64,000 bases of DNA from Centrapalus pauciflorus (Eukaryota > Streptophyta > Magnoliopsida > Asterales > Asteraceae), in assembly GCA_020465985.1 (NCBI GenBank), contig JAANYP010004811.1:1-64000 (forward strand), written 5' to 3'. How positions within the stretch are numbered: position 1 is the first letter of the stretch; each line of letters opens with the position of its first letter. Below the pieces are notes generated by a model that ran no database searches, had not been told where the DNA came from, and saw only the letters and a program-made list of their open reading frames with translations. This document shows, piece by piece, positions 45,648 through 57,140 of the stretch. Both the position numbers and the translations under genes were made by a program.

Positions 45648-46354
45648 TTAGTTATCACGGGGAACCCAAGCCATGACTGACTTGGTAATACCATTCTCGT
45701 CCACATACTTGAACTCTTTCAAATACCCATCTCTCCTTTCAGGTGACTTGGGATTTTGATTTAGAGCCTGTTGTGGTGCAGAGTGATTTAAGTTCACTCT
45801 CGGCCTTTGTGTAGGCATTTGCTGTGAAGCTCTTGAATAGTTTCGATTATAAGGCATTTTCGATTGATATCCCTGAGCTCTAGCTGATGTGTGATGTCTT
45901 ACAGGAGTGTGTGACCTAACCGGAGTGTAAGCTCTGCTAGGTGTAGTACTCCTATAATTTTGTTGCGGTCCTGCCCTAGATTGATTAGTGACTCTATTTG
46001 GTGAATTAGTCCTAATCACTTCTTTGGTTCGACCTGACACAGGCGTTTGTTTCACAGCACTTTTTGGTGTGGCTTGCACAGTTTTCTCGGTGTTATGAAA
46101 ACTACTTGTGCTTGCAACACTTGTAGAAGGTTTATGTTGTTCCGGCTTTCTAGTTTTAGGTGTAGAATCTACCATCGTATGTGGACAACTAGAAGCAACA
46201 TGTCCCTTTTCATGACATCTAAAGCAAGACATTTTGTCAATTGACTTCTTATGCGTGCCCTATGACTTAGCTGTCTCACTAGTGTTTGGTTCTTTCGTCT
46301 CAACTATAGTGACTGGTTCTTCCTCTTGATCATTAAAGTCAATTTTGGCTTGTC
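45648..46354 (-). pseudogene. Copia-3 second zinc knuckle and basic linker
   Basis: The frame 46232-45648 starts at CFRCHEKGHVASSCPH (a CX2CX4HX4C knuckle) and continues with a Thr/Pro/Gln/Arg-rich basic region. Just upstream (46354-46233) another frame reads FAILDKPVGQAKIDFNDQEE with one TAG. Probably a nucleic-acid-binding part of Gag. Confidence 0.75.
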
Positions 46355-46927
46355 CTACAGGCTTATCAAGGATGGCAAAAATTTGACCTTCTTAATCTTG
46401 ACATTATTACTAGTCACCTTAGTTTCTTTATCCTTAGCAATTTCAGACACAGGTTCAGGCATTACCTCTGATTCAACTGAATTTTCAGTTTTCTCCTGAG
46501 GCTGAGGTACATAGTTATCATTGAAAGGTGGAAGACTCTCATTATATCCTAAACCTACCGGTTTCTTAGACTGACGCTGCGCATCTAAGATCTTCCTTAG
46601 GTTGAGTGATGAGTTCCTAAACTTTTCCAGTTTACTATTTACCTCAGCTACATTAACCTTAGATTCAGCTAGCTCTACCTCTTTGATCGTAAGCTCTTTG
46701 GTCAATGCCTCAACATGTTCATACATCAGTTCTATTCTAACACACTGCTCACTCAGCTTGTCTTTCAGAACTATGACATCTTGTGCATCTGCCTTAAGCT
46801 TATTCCTAAGGTCTTCCTTTATATCTAATAAGCTAGCGTTGTCTGATTTTAAGGATTCATTCTGAGCAGTTATATTTTGATGTGATTCTAGCACTAAGTT
46901 TAATCTGTCATTAGACGTAGCACACAA
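46355..46927 (-). pseudogene. Copia-3 coiled-coil linker
   Basis: 190 codons of Leu/Glu/Lys/Asn heptad-like sequence (for example LKSDNASLLDIKEDLRNKL, LTKELTIKEVELAESKVNV), preceded in another frame by FCDLCALCATSN. Long coiled coils between Gag and PR are usual in Sirevirus-type copia and may support multimer formation. Frame changes at both ends. Confidence 0.7.
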
Positions 46928-48506
46928 AGCACATAAATCACAAAAATAGAGAAATTAAGAATTACCTTGGCGTGATCTGATTCCACGTTGGCCATCTGTG
47001 CGTCGAACTCCAGAATCGTATGATCTTCTGACTTTTCTACCAACATCGGACTGATATCATTCTGATTGATGTCCCTTGTTTGTTCCTCTGCTCCTAGACT
47101 TCCAGTCTCCGTGACTTCAGCCATAAAGGCTCTAGCGTTTGACTCTGGATGTGTACTACAGTCATATGTTCCACCGAGCTGTCTGTCAGATGTGACATTG
47201 GATAACATACCAGCTATATTTACCTGACTGCTTGAACTACCCTGCTGATATCTCCCTTGAGATTGATTCTGGTATTGGTTCTGGTAGTTCTCGACTTTAG
47301 GTCTTTGACACTCTCTAGCGAAATGTCCTAACCCTTGGCAGTTGTAACACTTAACTTTGTATTTATCAAACTCAATCTTATTGTTACTGACATTGAGATT
47401 TCTGCCCATCCTCTTGATGAACCTTTTAACTCGCTGAGTTACCATGGCCAGTTGCCATTGCAGATCCATCTCCTCTAAATCATCAGGGTCCACCTGATCA
47501 TAATCCTCATCCCATAGCGCAGGATCGTTGATTTTCCCTTGAACGCAATTGCCATAGGCGGCCACAATGAAGCCAATAGATTTAGATGGTCTTCAGCTGA
47601 TTTTGCGCTCATCGGCATCTTTGAATACCCTTGAGATGTAGATGTATATGGAGTTTTCTTTTCTTCTGGTCTAGAAAACCCTAAGAAAGCCCGGCTCACT
47701 GAGTCTTCTGCTTCAACCGGAGTCGATGTTTCTCCTGAAAAGAATGCTGTAGCCGTCTTCACGTCACTTGCCCCTGAAGGTTTAGACTTCCCAAAATACA
47801 TATCCGGATCCTGTACTTGGTCGTAATCCCGTTCCTTCTTCAGCAATTCAAAGTTATAGGCCCTCAGCGTTCCTATGACATTTTCTAGAGTTAGAGTATA
47901 GAACTTGTCTTCATCATGTTTTATCAGCGCCACTTACATTTCCCATTTGGCTGGTAAAGCATCTAGAATTTTGACAATCTTCTCTGACTCACTATATTCG
48001 ACATCATGGTTGTCTAACTCAGTTAACAAATGATAGAATCTGGTAATTGTCTCATCCAGCTTTTCGTTCTTCAAAGCTTTGAATATTGCGAACTGTTGCT
48101 TGAGCATTTCCATTCTATTTTTCCTAACCCTGGGATTTCCCTCACACCGTTTCTCCAAAGCATCCCACAATTCTTTTGTTGTGCGTTGATTGCGAAATGT
48201 GTGTAGGATCTCCTGAGGTAAAGCCATTCTAATGATCGCGAATGCTCGGTTCTCGGCCTCATACAACTTCTTATCATCATCCTTCATCATTTGATACGAT
48301 AAGACTCGTTGCCGTCCCTCAACTTCTGTTGTAGGTGGAATGTATCCCTCGTCGATACAAATCCACATCCTCATGTCATTAAATCTAGCGAAATTGGCGA
48401 ACCTATCCTTCCACCAATAATAATCCTCCAATTTCATCAACTTTGGTGGAGAATTTGCTTTTCCGACTTCATGGTCCATCTCAATAAACCTCTGTAAACT
48501 TGTCAT
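46928..48506 (-). pseudogene. Copia-3 gag with first zinc knuckle
   Basis: The ATG at 48506 opens 190 codons with the copia gag core (LEDYYWWKDRFANFARFND, ELWDALEKRCEGNPRVRKNR, LDETITRFYHLLTELDNHDV, KILDALPAKWE), ended by TAA at 47934-47936. The same frame continues directly (ALIKHDEDKFYTLTLENVI) to a shift near 47560. The following frame 47565-46900 has the CYNCQGLGHFARECQRP knuckle. Gag would bind RNA and build the particle. One stop and one frameshift otherwise spoil it. Confidence 0.88.
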
Positions 48507-49082
48507 TGTTTCAAAAATTTTTGGAGTTAAAACTTAATTAATTTAATTCGAAATTAATTTAAATTAATTCTTTCGAACCTAGGTACGTTCGAATTTAATT
48601 AATGTTAAACTAGTTTGGAATTAAATTCGAGATTAAGTTTGAAGTCCAACTAAATTCAAAATTAATGATAAACTCGAAGGTAAGACTAAATTCGAAATCC
48701 CTATCTTCGAATTTAATGGAAATTCGAAACAGAGCAAATTCGAAGTGGCGAAACTCGAATCAAACCCTAAGGAACTTCGAAAGGAACGTATTTTTCTGAC
48801 AAACTCGAAATTCGAGTAAACCCTAATACCCCCTTGATGTTCGAGCGCCGCAAGTTCGAAAAACGGCTAATACTTTGATTTTTTCAAGGTTTCAGATTAA
48901 ACCAATATTTTTAAGAGTAAAAAATATTGATTTCGACCAAAAACATGAACTAATGCAAAGTATTTTCCGATATCTTACTTGATAAACTCGAAAATCCTTC
49001 CAAAAGTGAGATGTAACCGTCCAAAACGTTAAGAAACCACAGATGATTTTAGTGAACACGAAGAACACCACGAACACCCAAT
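48507..49082 (-). other. Copia-3 5' leader
   Basis: Between PBS and gag. Contains ~15 TTCGAA/AATTCGAA words (48548-48870), like the LTR, and no ORF. Confidence 0.7.
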
Positions 49083-49097
49083 GGCTCTGATACCACT
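49083..49097 (-). other. Copia-3 primer-binding site
   Basis: The minus strand reads AGTGGTATCAGAGCC next to the LTR end, complementary to initiator Met tRNA. Confidence 0.92.
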
Positions 49098-49702
49098 TGT
49101 AAGGTCTGCTCTCTACGGATCTATCTTGACGCGACACCTTCCAACGAGTGCGGAATCCTCGTTAGCGGCTTGACGGTAAGACCACGCACACCGAAACACG
49201 GAGACTACCACGGTGATAGACGAACAACTTAGAACGCCCCGACACGATGATTCTCTCCTCACGAACTCTCTGATTGCAATCAAGTTCGAGATCGCCTTCT
49301 GCTAATCGTCTGACAAATTCTGCAAAAGTCTTATAATTAATCGAATTAACCCTTAATTATACTGAGAGGTTCGACTTTGTCTAGGACAAGTTCGAACTTG
49401 GCCGAAGGCCTATTCGAACTTATCCTCATAGACAAATTCGAACTTAGCCTAAACTCGAACCTTATCATTCAAACTTATATTTGAACTTATGTTGTAACTT
49501 ATGTTTGAATTTATCTTTGTACTTTATGTTTGAACTTATTGCAATACGTTACCCTAAGTTCAAACATACAATCAATCAATATCAAACATACATAGACAAA
49601 CATATATATCAAACACTTGTTTAATATTCAATATCAAGTAATTGACTTACACAAAATGCTATCTAAACTTAGACTGCTATCGTCACACAGGATGTACTAA
49701 CA
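49098..49702 (-). repeat. Copia-3 5' LTR (605 bp)
   Basis: Same ends as the 3' LTR, with ~12 differences by eye (for example a CTCACGAACT versus CTCAAGAAACT indel near 49258). Followed by target duplication TGAAT. Confidence 0.95.
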
Positions 49703-50660
49703 TGAATCGGCGGTAGTAAACGGCCAATCCTAGAAAACTACGAATCTCGGAGGCATTACGAGGTGATTCCCAGTTCTGGATAGCCTCGATCTTTGCAGGA
49801 TCAACAACAATGCCATCACCAGATATCACGTGCCCCAAGAATTGGATCTAAATTGAACGTTGAGAAGGAGCAAGTTAGTAAAGAGTTTACAAGTATAGGA
49901 ATCAAGAATTTGTTTGGAATGTTGAGACGTACCTGCCCAGAATTCACATTTTGAGAATTTGGCATAAAGTCGCTCTTTGTGCAGCAACTCTAGTAATTCT
50001 CTTAAATGTGTAGCATGGTCTTCTTTGGTCTTCGAATAGATAAGAATGCCATCGATGAACACGATGACAAATTTGTCGAGCATTGGCTGACAAACTCTAT
50101 TCATGAGATCCATGAAAGCAGCCGACACATTTGTAAGATGGAACGACATTACCAGCAACTCGTAGTGTCTGTAACGAGTTCGGAAAGCCGTTTTAGGAAT
50201 GCCATCTTGATGAACTTTGAGCTGATGATATCCCGATCGAAGATCAATCTTCGAGAAGTAACTAGCGCCTTGTAACTGGTTGAAGAGATCATCAATCTGG
50301 GGCAATGGGTATTTGTTCTTGATCGTAACCTTGTTGAGTTCGCGTAGTCGATGCACATACGCAGTGTGCCATCCTTTTTCTTAACAATACAGGACCACCC
50401 CAAGGAGATGAACTTGGGCGAATAAAGCCTTTGTCATGTAGCTCCTGTAACTGTTTCATCATTTCTTGTATTTCGGCAGGAGCTAAGCGGTATGGAGCAT
50501 TTGCTATTGGAGCAGCTCCAGGAACAAGATCAATACGGAATTCCACTTGTCGGTCAAGTGACAATCCTGAGATATCTTCTGGAAAGACATCAGGAAATTC
50601 AGAAATGACTTGAATGGTGGAAGGAGATTTAATTTCAGCCTTTGCATCATCTGCGTAGGC
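49703..50660 (-). pseudogene. Gypsy-2 reverse transcriptase (right of Copia-3), FIDD changed to FIDG
   Basis: In transcript sense: DRQVEFRIDLVPGAAPIA, PYRLAPAE, KGFIRPSSSPWG (50564-50292), then after shifts LRELNKVTIKNKYPLPQIDD, YFSKIDLRSGYHQLKV and FVIVFIDGILIYSKTKEDH. The active site should read F-[IV]-D-D and here is FIDG. Near 49848-49932 an 85-bp insert with GT...AG ends interrupts EFW and QFLGHVIS. The last residues before Copia-3 are FLGLAVYYRRF. Confidence 0.88.
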
Positions 50661-52302
50661 TAGTTAAGCAGAACAACCCTTAGCGACATGCTTTAAGGCT
50701 TTAGAAATAGAAATAAGGCATAGATCGCCTTTTTGTCTGTCACCGTAGATACAAATGTCTCGACCCTCAGGGGTAGTAATCTTGAGCATTCTTTTTTTTG
50801 CATACAATGTGAGTCTCGTTATGGACAAGCCAGTCCATACCCACAATAACATCGAATTTCCCAAACTCTATGTGAATTAAGTCTAGGTTGAACACTACAT
50901 CCTCTATCAGTAAGGTACAATTCCTATATACCTTGTCTGCCTTAACTAACATATTGCTAGACAGTTTCAATGTCAAGCAGAAATTGCAGTTTTGATGTAG
51001 GCATGTTTAATTGACGAGCAAATGAAGTGGAGACAAACGAACGATTTGCTCTGGAATCAAACAGAATGCGTGCAGGAATTGAATTAACTTGGAACGTACG
51101 AGTGACCACCTCCGGGTCATCTTTTGCTTTTTCAGCTGTGATTTGAAAAGCCCTTGTTGGAGCCCTCTGAGTTTGAACCCTGCGAGCAGTGGAAACTCCA
51201 GAAGATCTAGTGGTTGATTGCTGAACACTTTGATCTCTTGGGGGTCTTGGGCAGGCTTTGGCAAAGTGGCCAATTCTATGGTAATTTTAGCACGCATCAC
51301 CCTTTCGTGGAAAATGCTCCCATTGATGGCCTTTCTGCCCACATCAGAAGCAATACATATCTTGAGTTTCACACTCCCCAGAATGTGTTTTCCTACATCG
51401 CATGCAGTCTCTTAATTCTGTGTTGGCCGAATAGGCCTTTCCTTTCTTTGGTGAGAAAGATGATGGTTGGTTGTATTGAGGGGATGATCGAGATGATCAA
51501 GAAACCTGTTGCCTTTTTGGCGGCGATGGTTGAGATGGTACTGCGGCAGTTGACCCCATGACATACCCAGATAGCAACACAATCTGCTCTACATTTCGAG
51601 CAGCCTCCAACATACTAGCAAAGTTGTGTAATGAACACCAGTTTTGTTTGGTGAATTTCGTAATCCAAACCGGCTTCAAACCAGCATATCTTTCTTTCCT
51701 CCGTTTCGACTTGATGTGGTGCGAACAAACTTAGACGAGTGAACTCGACAGCGTATTGTGTAACTGTCTTTGTTCTTTGTGTCAGATTTAAAAATTTTGC
51801 CTCAAGACGGCGCTTTTCGTCGGCAGGACAGTATTGTTGAGAGAATACTTCCTTGAACTCACTCCAGGAAATGTGCGACACTACCTCCATCGTTAGCACA
51901 TTAATCATCGCGTTGAAAACCGAACCATGTCCTTTTTAGCGCAGTCACTGATTCAGAAAGTTCTTTCGGTGGTGGTGATCCACTCCAGTGCCGTAAAGGC
52001 ATCACCAGTCCATCAAAAGTAACAGCTCTGTTACTTTAGAAGTTCTTAAACCTACACCCCTTTGCTTTGTTATAAGAACCAATGTCTTCTTGTCTTTCCT
52101 CTTGTTCTACATGTTGTTGTTGTTCTTTGTTCTTTCTTTTGTCAGCTTTTCTTTTGGCTTCGACTTCATCTCTGGCCCTTAACTGATCGGCGAATGACTG
52201 AGCCTGCTCAGCCATTCTTTTAGCTTGTAACTCGTTGTTTTGTTCCATTAAAGCTTGCATCATTTGGAACATTTGCTGCGGAGTTATATCGTCTCCTGAC
52301 AT
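50661..52302 (-). pseudogene. Gypsy-2 gag and protease
   Basis: The ATG at 52302 starts MSGDDITPQQMFQMMQ, followed by a Gln/Glu/Lys-rich coiled stretch. A shifted frame (51908-51615) has the gag core (SWSEFKEVFSQQYCPADEKR, FTRLSLFAPHQVETEERK). Cys/His clusters of the knuckles are in a third frame near 51270-51370; one His position is altered. The protease site reads LFDSRANRSFVS where DSGA is expected, so the catalytic loop Gly is lost. LDLIHIEFGKFDVIVGMDWL (~50850) follows. Heavily broken. Confidence 0.85.
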
Positions 52303-52496
52303 GTTTTGAAATATAACAAATAATATTTAGAACATTTATTTCTGAGTCCTATTGTTTACAGTTACCCTTTATGTGTCCCTGTGGTTCATGTCAATCCTAT
52401 CTTAGTTCAGATGATTTCCTAGGAGTCCATTCTAATATCATAACCTAAGTTTGAATCCAAGTCCTCGCGGACACTTGAAACCTCAAACTAATGCTC

Positions 52497-52509
52497 TGAT
52501 GCCAAACTG
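52497..52509 (-). other. Gypsy-2 primer-binding site, diverged
   Basis: The minus strand reads GTTTGGCATCAGAG; the usual plant site has GGTATCAGAG, so one base differs. Confidence 0.75.
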
Positions 52510-52748
52510 AGACATCCTCCTTGATTGGTGATATAATTGATAACACCAGGATCAACATACAACCCCAAAGTCAACATGCAATTTAAAATTGATAAACTTA
52601 AAGCAGTTTTAAGTAGCTCCACACTAAAGCAAGTAAAAATGTATAAGTTATCAATGCCATAGTCTAACCATTACAACATCATTAATTGTTTTCATAGCAT
52701 AAAATCCCAGCCCCAAAGCTATATCGTCCATGTACCGATTAACTTCTA

Positions 52749-54768
52749 TGTGACACCCTTGCCACAACAACCACCATTTACATAACACCCAGGATTAATC
52801 ATCAAACACAAATATATAATGATCTGATAACCTAATTTAAGTGCGGAAGCATTAAAATACATAAATAAAGTAGTGCAACAGTGTCAAACACCCTACGGTG
52901 CTACAAGGTACCAAAACTAAGTCTACACACACAATTAAATTATTACAACATCCAGAATATATTACATTACTGTCCCAAAGCATAATTACCGATTCAGTAG
53001 TAGGAATCTTCCAAGAACTTCTCACACGACCTAACTAGAAGGCCCGGCAGTAGACTTTCCCTTTCCTGTAAAATAAAAATAAACAACTGGGGAATAAGCG
53101 AATGCTTAGTGAATACACAGATTACGCATTCTATAAATCTTTATGAAGCCCTAAGGGTAACACCGATGACAAACATCGTATACCCTCTTCGTACACCAAG
53201 TACGGAACCAGAGCCGCAGCCCCTTCGAGCCCAAAGCTTGGCATTAAACATACCATCTGAGACAAACGTACGATCGGGGATGACATACTGCCTACCAGAA
53301 CCTCGGAGGGATCAGCTCCAGGTCATATAGCGCAGTAACATCAGAATAATTGATGCGACCCACCGGTCCATCACTAGATGCACAACAATCGAACGGACAT
53401 GTAACAAGTAAGAATGTGCATCTAAATCTACGCAAGTTAGTAGAATTCCAATCAAATAATGAAGCAACAGGTCTCAGCAGGCAAAGCTAACATAAAACAG
53501 ATATAAACATGCGAAATCTAATGTACTCACAGTGGGTGCGTAATTAAACTTTTAACCGATATTATTTCTCCTCGGAATTTCAACCGGATCCACAATGTAC
53601 CCCACTGTGGGTTAAACAACACCACAAGGGACCTGTTAAGTCAGTTGCAACAATACCCCGTGTCAATAATTGTTTAATTCCATAAAACCAAGTTTTATAA
53701 TTTTTGCAATATTTTTCCCCCATTTCGGATCCATGTCCAAATTCGAACCACAACTAAAGTGAACCCAACTCAAGTTCACACCTTATCCTTTGAATAACTT
53801 TTGTTATTTTATGTGTTGTTTACATGTTTCATTCAATATATTCGAGTTTAGAGAGTGGGTTTCAATTTTTAGGCATTAAATTCGAATTTAAGGGGTTAAA
53901 TTCGAATTTCCTTTCGAATTTGAGGCCAAACTCGAACCCTATGGGTTAAATTCGGACATCATTCGAATTTAGGGTCCTAAATTCGAATTTAGGGACATAA
54001 ACTCGAATTCCTTGGTGTTAGATTCGAATATGTACTCGAATTTAGCTCAAAGATCGAGTTTGTTCTTGCATTTCGACTATGTTCTTGGTATTTTCGAGTT
54101 TGTTCATATCTACAACTTAAATCCTTCATTTCTAAGCCTAAAATCATGAATATGTCAAGTATCAAGCCTAGATTCGATTCTATTACACATACACTATCAT
54201 ATTCTAGTTAAAACTCAAGCAAAACTAGCTTTATTCATGCAAGAAATGATAAACTCGAATTTATACTTTCAAAAACCGAAATAATAAACTTAAAAGGGTC
54301 GATTCTTACCTCAATTCGTATGAAATCAAGAATCCAACCGTAGATTGTTGTAGTACTCTTCGAGATCTTTCCGACAACGTATAAATCTCGAAAATCGGCC
54401 GGTCGGTTTGTGAGATAATCTAGAGAGAAGTAGAGAGCGTTTTCTAGAGAGAGAAAGTAGAGAGAGTGAAATGAAAATGAATAGCTTTTAGCCTTTTTAT
54501 TCAACTTTCATCATTTTTGCACTTTTCACCCCTCAACTTAACCGGTTCCATAAAATACTGATTTATTCTTAAATTTATCATTACTAACTTTTATCATTCA
54601 TAATACTCCATAATAATAATTATTAATTCTCAAACTTCGTAACTTCTTAAAATAGCATCAAACTTTTAAATATCCCAAATACATAATAATTGCTCATAAT
54701 TCAACTTAATTATAAATTATCCGCCTAAATAACTCCGAATTACAGTAATTGAATTTGAGGATGTTACA
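52749..54768 (-). mobile_element. Solo LTR of family LTR-B (2020 bp)
   Basis: Plus-strand ends TGTGACACCCTTGCC and GATGTTACA. Perfect target duplication TTCTA at 52744-52748 and 54769-54773. Minus-strand TATA-like GAATAAAAAGGC (54491-54503) followed by a CT-rich leader. It contains a dense block of AAATTCGAATTT-type words (53730-54100). Confidence 0.92.
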
Positions 54769-55372
54769 TTCTAAGGTCACCGAGAATTTGATAATGAAAA
54801 TCCTAATTGGAAGGCACAGCTACACCTTTTCCTTTGCCTGAAAACATTGAAAGTCAACGGGTAAGCTAATACTTAGTGTAATAACAGATTATATATTCAA
54901 CAAATATTTCTTTACAAGCTATTGTGAAATTAGGCAGTGCAAGCCCTATAGTAATTGAAAAACTATGCAGTGCAAGCATGTGGTTGGCAGTTCAAAATGC
55001 TGATCGGGGATGTGCCGAACCTGACCAGGTAAGTGTATGGGATTATCAGTCCCCGACAGTGGCTTGTTGTCTACCCCAGTCCAGGTCGCATCAGATTGTG
55101 AAGTAATTATCATGCAGTGCAAGCATGATATATGATATGCACTTTCAATTGAATGCTGGCTACATGTTTGTCACATGTTGAGTACGAGTGTGCATCATAA
55201 CAATAAATCATATGTGAGTGCCAATTGATGTATTGAATAACAATAAATGCTCGAATAACAATCTATTACTGACAGTGGTTTTGTACAGTGTAATTTGTCT
55301 CTGAATTAATGTGTGTTAGTCAACACCACAATGATCCCGTTATGTCAGTGTAATAGTGTATCAATGTCAGTA

Positions 55373-55962
55373 TGTAAGGTCTTGACTCTACGGATCTATC
55401 TCGACGCGACACCTTCCAACGAGTGTGGAATCCTCGTTAGCGGCTTGACGGTAAGATCATACAGACGGAAACACGGAGACTGCCACGGTGATAGACGAAC
55501 GACTACGAACGCCCCTACACAATGATTCTCTCCGAAACAACTCTCTGGAAACTTGCAAGTTCGAGATCGCCTTTGCTAATCGCTCTGATAAACGTCTGCA
55601 AAAGTCTAATAATTAATCGAATTAACCCTTAATTATACTGACAGATTCGAGTTTGTCTTAGGACAAATTCGAATCAGGCCCAATGCCCATTCGAATTTGT
55701 CCTCATGACAAATTCGAATTTTCCTCAAATTCGAACCTCACATATCAAACTTATATTTGAACTTATGTTTGAATTTATCTTTGAACTTTATGTTTCAACT
55801 TCTTGTAATACATTACACCCAGTTCAAACATACAATCAACCAATATCAAACACACATAATCACATATATCAAATACTATTCAATATTCAATACCAAGTTA
55901 CTTGACTTACACAAAATGCTATCAAAACTTAGACTGCTATCGTCACACAGGATGTACTAACA
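55373..55962 (-). mobile_element. Solo LTR of the Copia-3 family (590 bp)
   Basis: Starts TGTAAGGTCTTGACTCTACGG and ends GATGTACTAACA, colinear with the Copia-3 LTRs but visibly more diverged. Perfect target duplication CAGTA at 55368-55372 and 55963-55967. It arose by recombination between the LTRs of a full element. Confidence 0.94.
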
Positions 55963-56816
55963 CAGTATCTGCTTAAAACTTAATTCTGTAAATTTAAGTG
56001 AACTGAACCGAAATTCAGACCACATCCGAATTTCGGATGAACCAAAATCCGGATGGCCCGAAGTCCATCCTTAGCATTTATTTTGTAATCCCCATCTGAA
56101 ATTCGGATGAGACTTGATCCGAATTCGGATGACTAGTTGGTCCGAAATTTGTGTCTATACTTAGTAATTTTGCAAGTTATTTCATCCGAGTTTGCATATG
56201 GTCCGAACTCGAATAAGATCCAAACTTGGATGGATCCGAGTTGTGACTAGGTCCAAAATTCGGATGACCCGAATTGTGTTCATCAGGTCCGAATTTCACA
56301 CTTATATATTTTCTATCATTTCCGGATTTCACTTTGGCCATTTTTATGCATGTTTATGACATAAAAACTATTGATATGAACTTATTTGTACTCTTTTAGC
56401 TTAAAACATAACATCAATATACCAATTTAGTCACATTTTGTCCGATTTTCTTGACTGTCGAAGAACACACACACTAAAAACACATAGTGATTTCAAAATC
56501 ATACTTAGAAAGTGATTTGGATTCTGAAATTTGGTATATAACATCTCCAGTACTCGATTTAAACTTATCCATCATAATAAACAACATGCAATAACATAAA
56601 CAACCGAAATCTTTGATTCGGTTCTCACCAAAACCGAACACAAAACTAAAAAAATTTTAAGTCTGAGCAAGTATTACCTTGATTTGTTGCTTGTAGTGTT
56701 AATAGCTCCTCAATGGCCACTTAAATCCAAACTTTCAGCTTCTAATTTCACAATTTTTGGTGTTCTTGTTTTGCAAATTTGAAGAATCGTGAGTTTTAGT
56801 GAGAGAGACGGTGAGT

Positions 56817-56858
<42 letters not shown>

Positions 56859-57140
56859 GAGAGTGAAATGTCAAAATGAGTAATATCCCCCTTTTTATTT
56901 GTTATTTTGGCTTAATTGCAATTTACACCCCTCAACTTCGTATTTTCATGACTGAAACCTATTTAAGCCAGTTTCTTATTGTTATGCTTGCTCAAAAGAC
57001 AACGATGATGATTTCTCATCATCATTTCTATTTTTAAATTTATGAACGAAATTTGCTTAAATAGAAATGATAATCCATTAATACCATTAATTGAGTCTTA
57101 AAATTGTAAATTACATGTGATTAAAAGTAGGGATGTCACA

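Larger units (their letters stand above)
36594..49702 (-). mobile_element. Copia-3: complete, young 13.1-kb Sirevirus-like copia element
   Basis: LTRs at 36594-37199 and 49098-49702 differ at about a dozen positions by eye. The target duplication TGAAT is perfect (36589-36593 and 49703-49707). PBS at 49083-49097 and PPT at 37201-37211 (minus strand AAGGGGGAGT) give orientation. Internal order in the transcript sense: gag (48506), two knuckles, coiled-coil linker, PR, INT, RT-RNase H, structured spacer, internal promoter, extra ORF. A third LTR of the family is the solo LTR at 55373-55962. It is the best-preserved element here, though gag and INT carry frameshifts or stops. Confidence 0.95.
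35545..57140 (-). mobile_element. Gypsy-2: minus-strand Ty3/gypsy element, 3'-truncated, carrying Copia-3 and two solo LTRs
   Basis: Read right to left: 5' LTR ('LTR-C', 52510-57140 with two nested solo LTRs), PBS-like site, gag, PR, RT, [Copia-3 nested 36594-49702], RNase H, integrase, then abrupt truncation at ~35545. RT ends with LAVYYRRF at 49703 and continues with FSKI-type sequence at 36593, bracketed by TGAAT on both sides, so the two halves are one element. No 3' LTR is present. Confidence 0.88.
52510..57140 (-). repeat. Gypsy-2 5' LTR ('LTR-C'), ~2.0 kb plus two nested solo LTRs
   Basis: Plus-strand ends are TGAGACATCC at 52510 and GGGATGTCACA at 57140, near-complementary. Subtracting the nested solo LTRs at 52749-54768 and 55373-55962 with their duplicated 5-bp targets leaves ~2.0 kb. 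A minus-strand TATA-like AAATAAAAAGG (56889-56900) and a (GA)n tract (56812-56870; CT-rich in the transcript) mark the promoter/leader. CATCCGAA/TTCGGAT words lie at 56020-56290. Confidence 0.85.
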
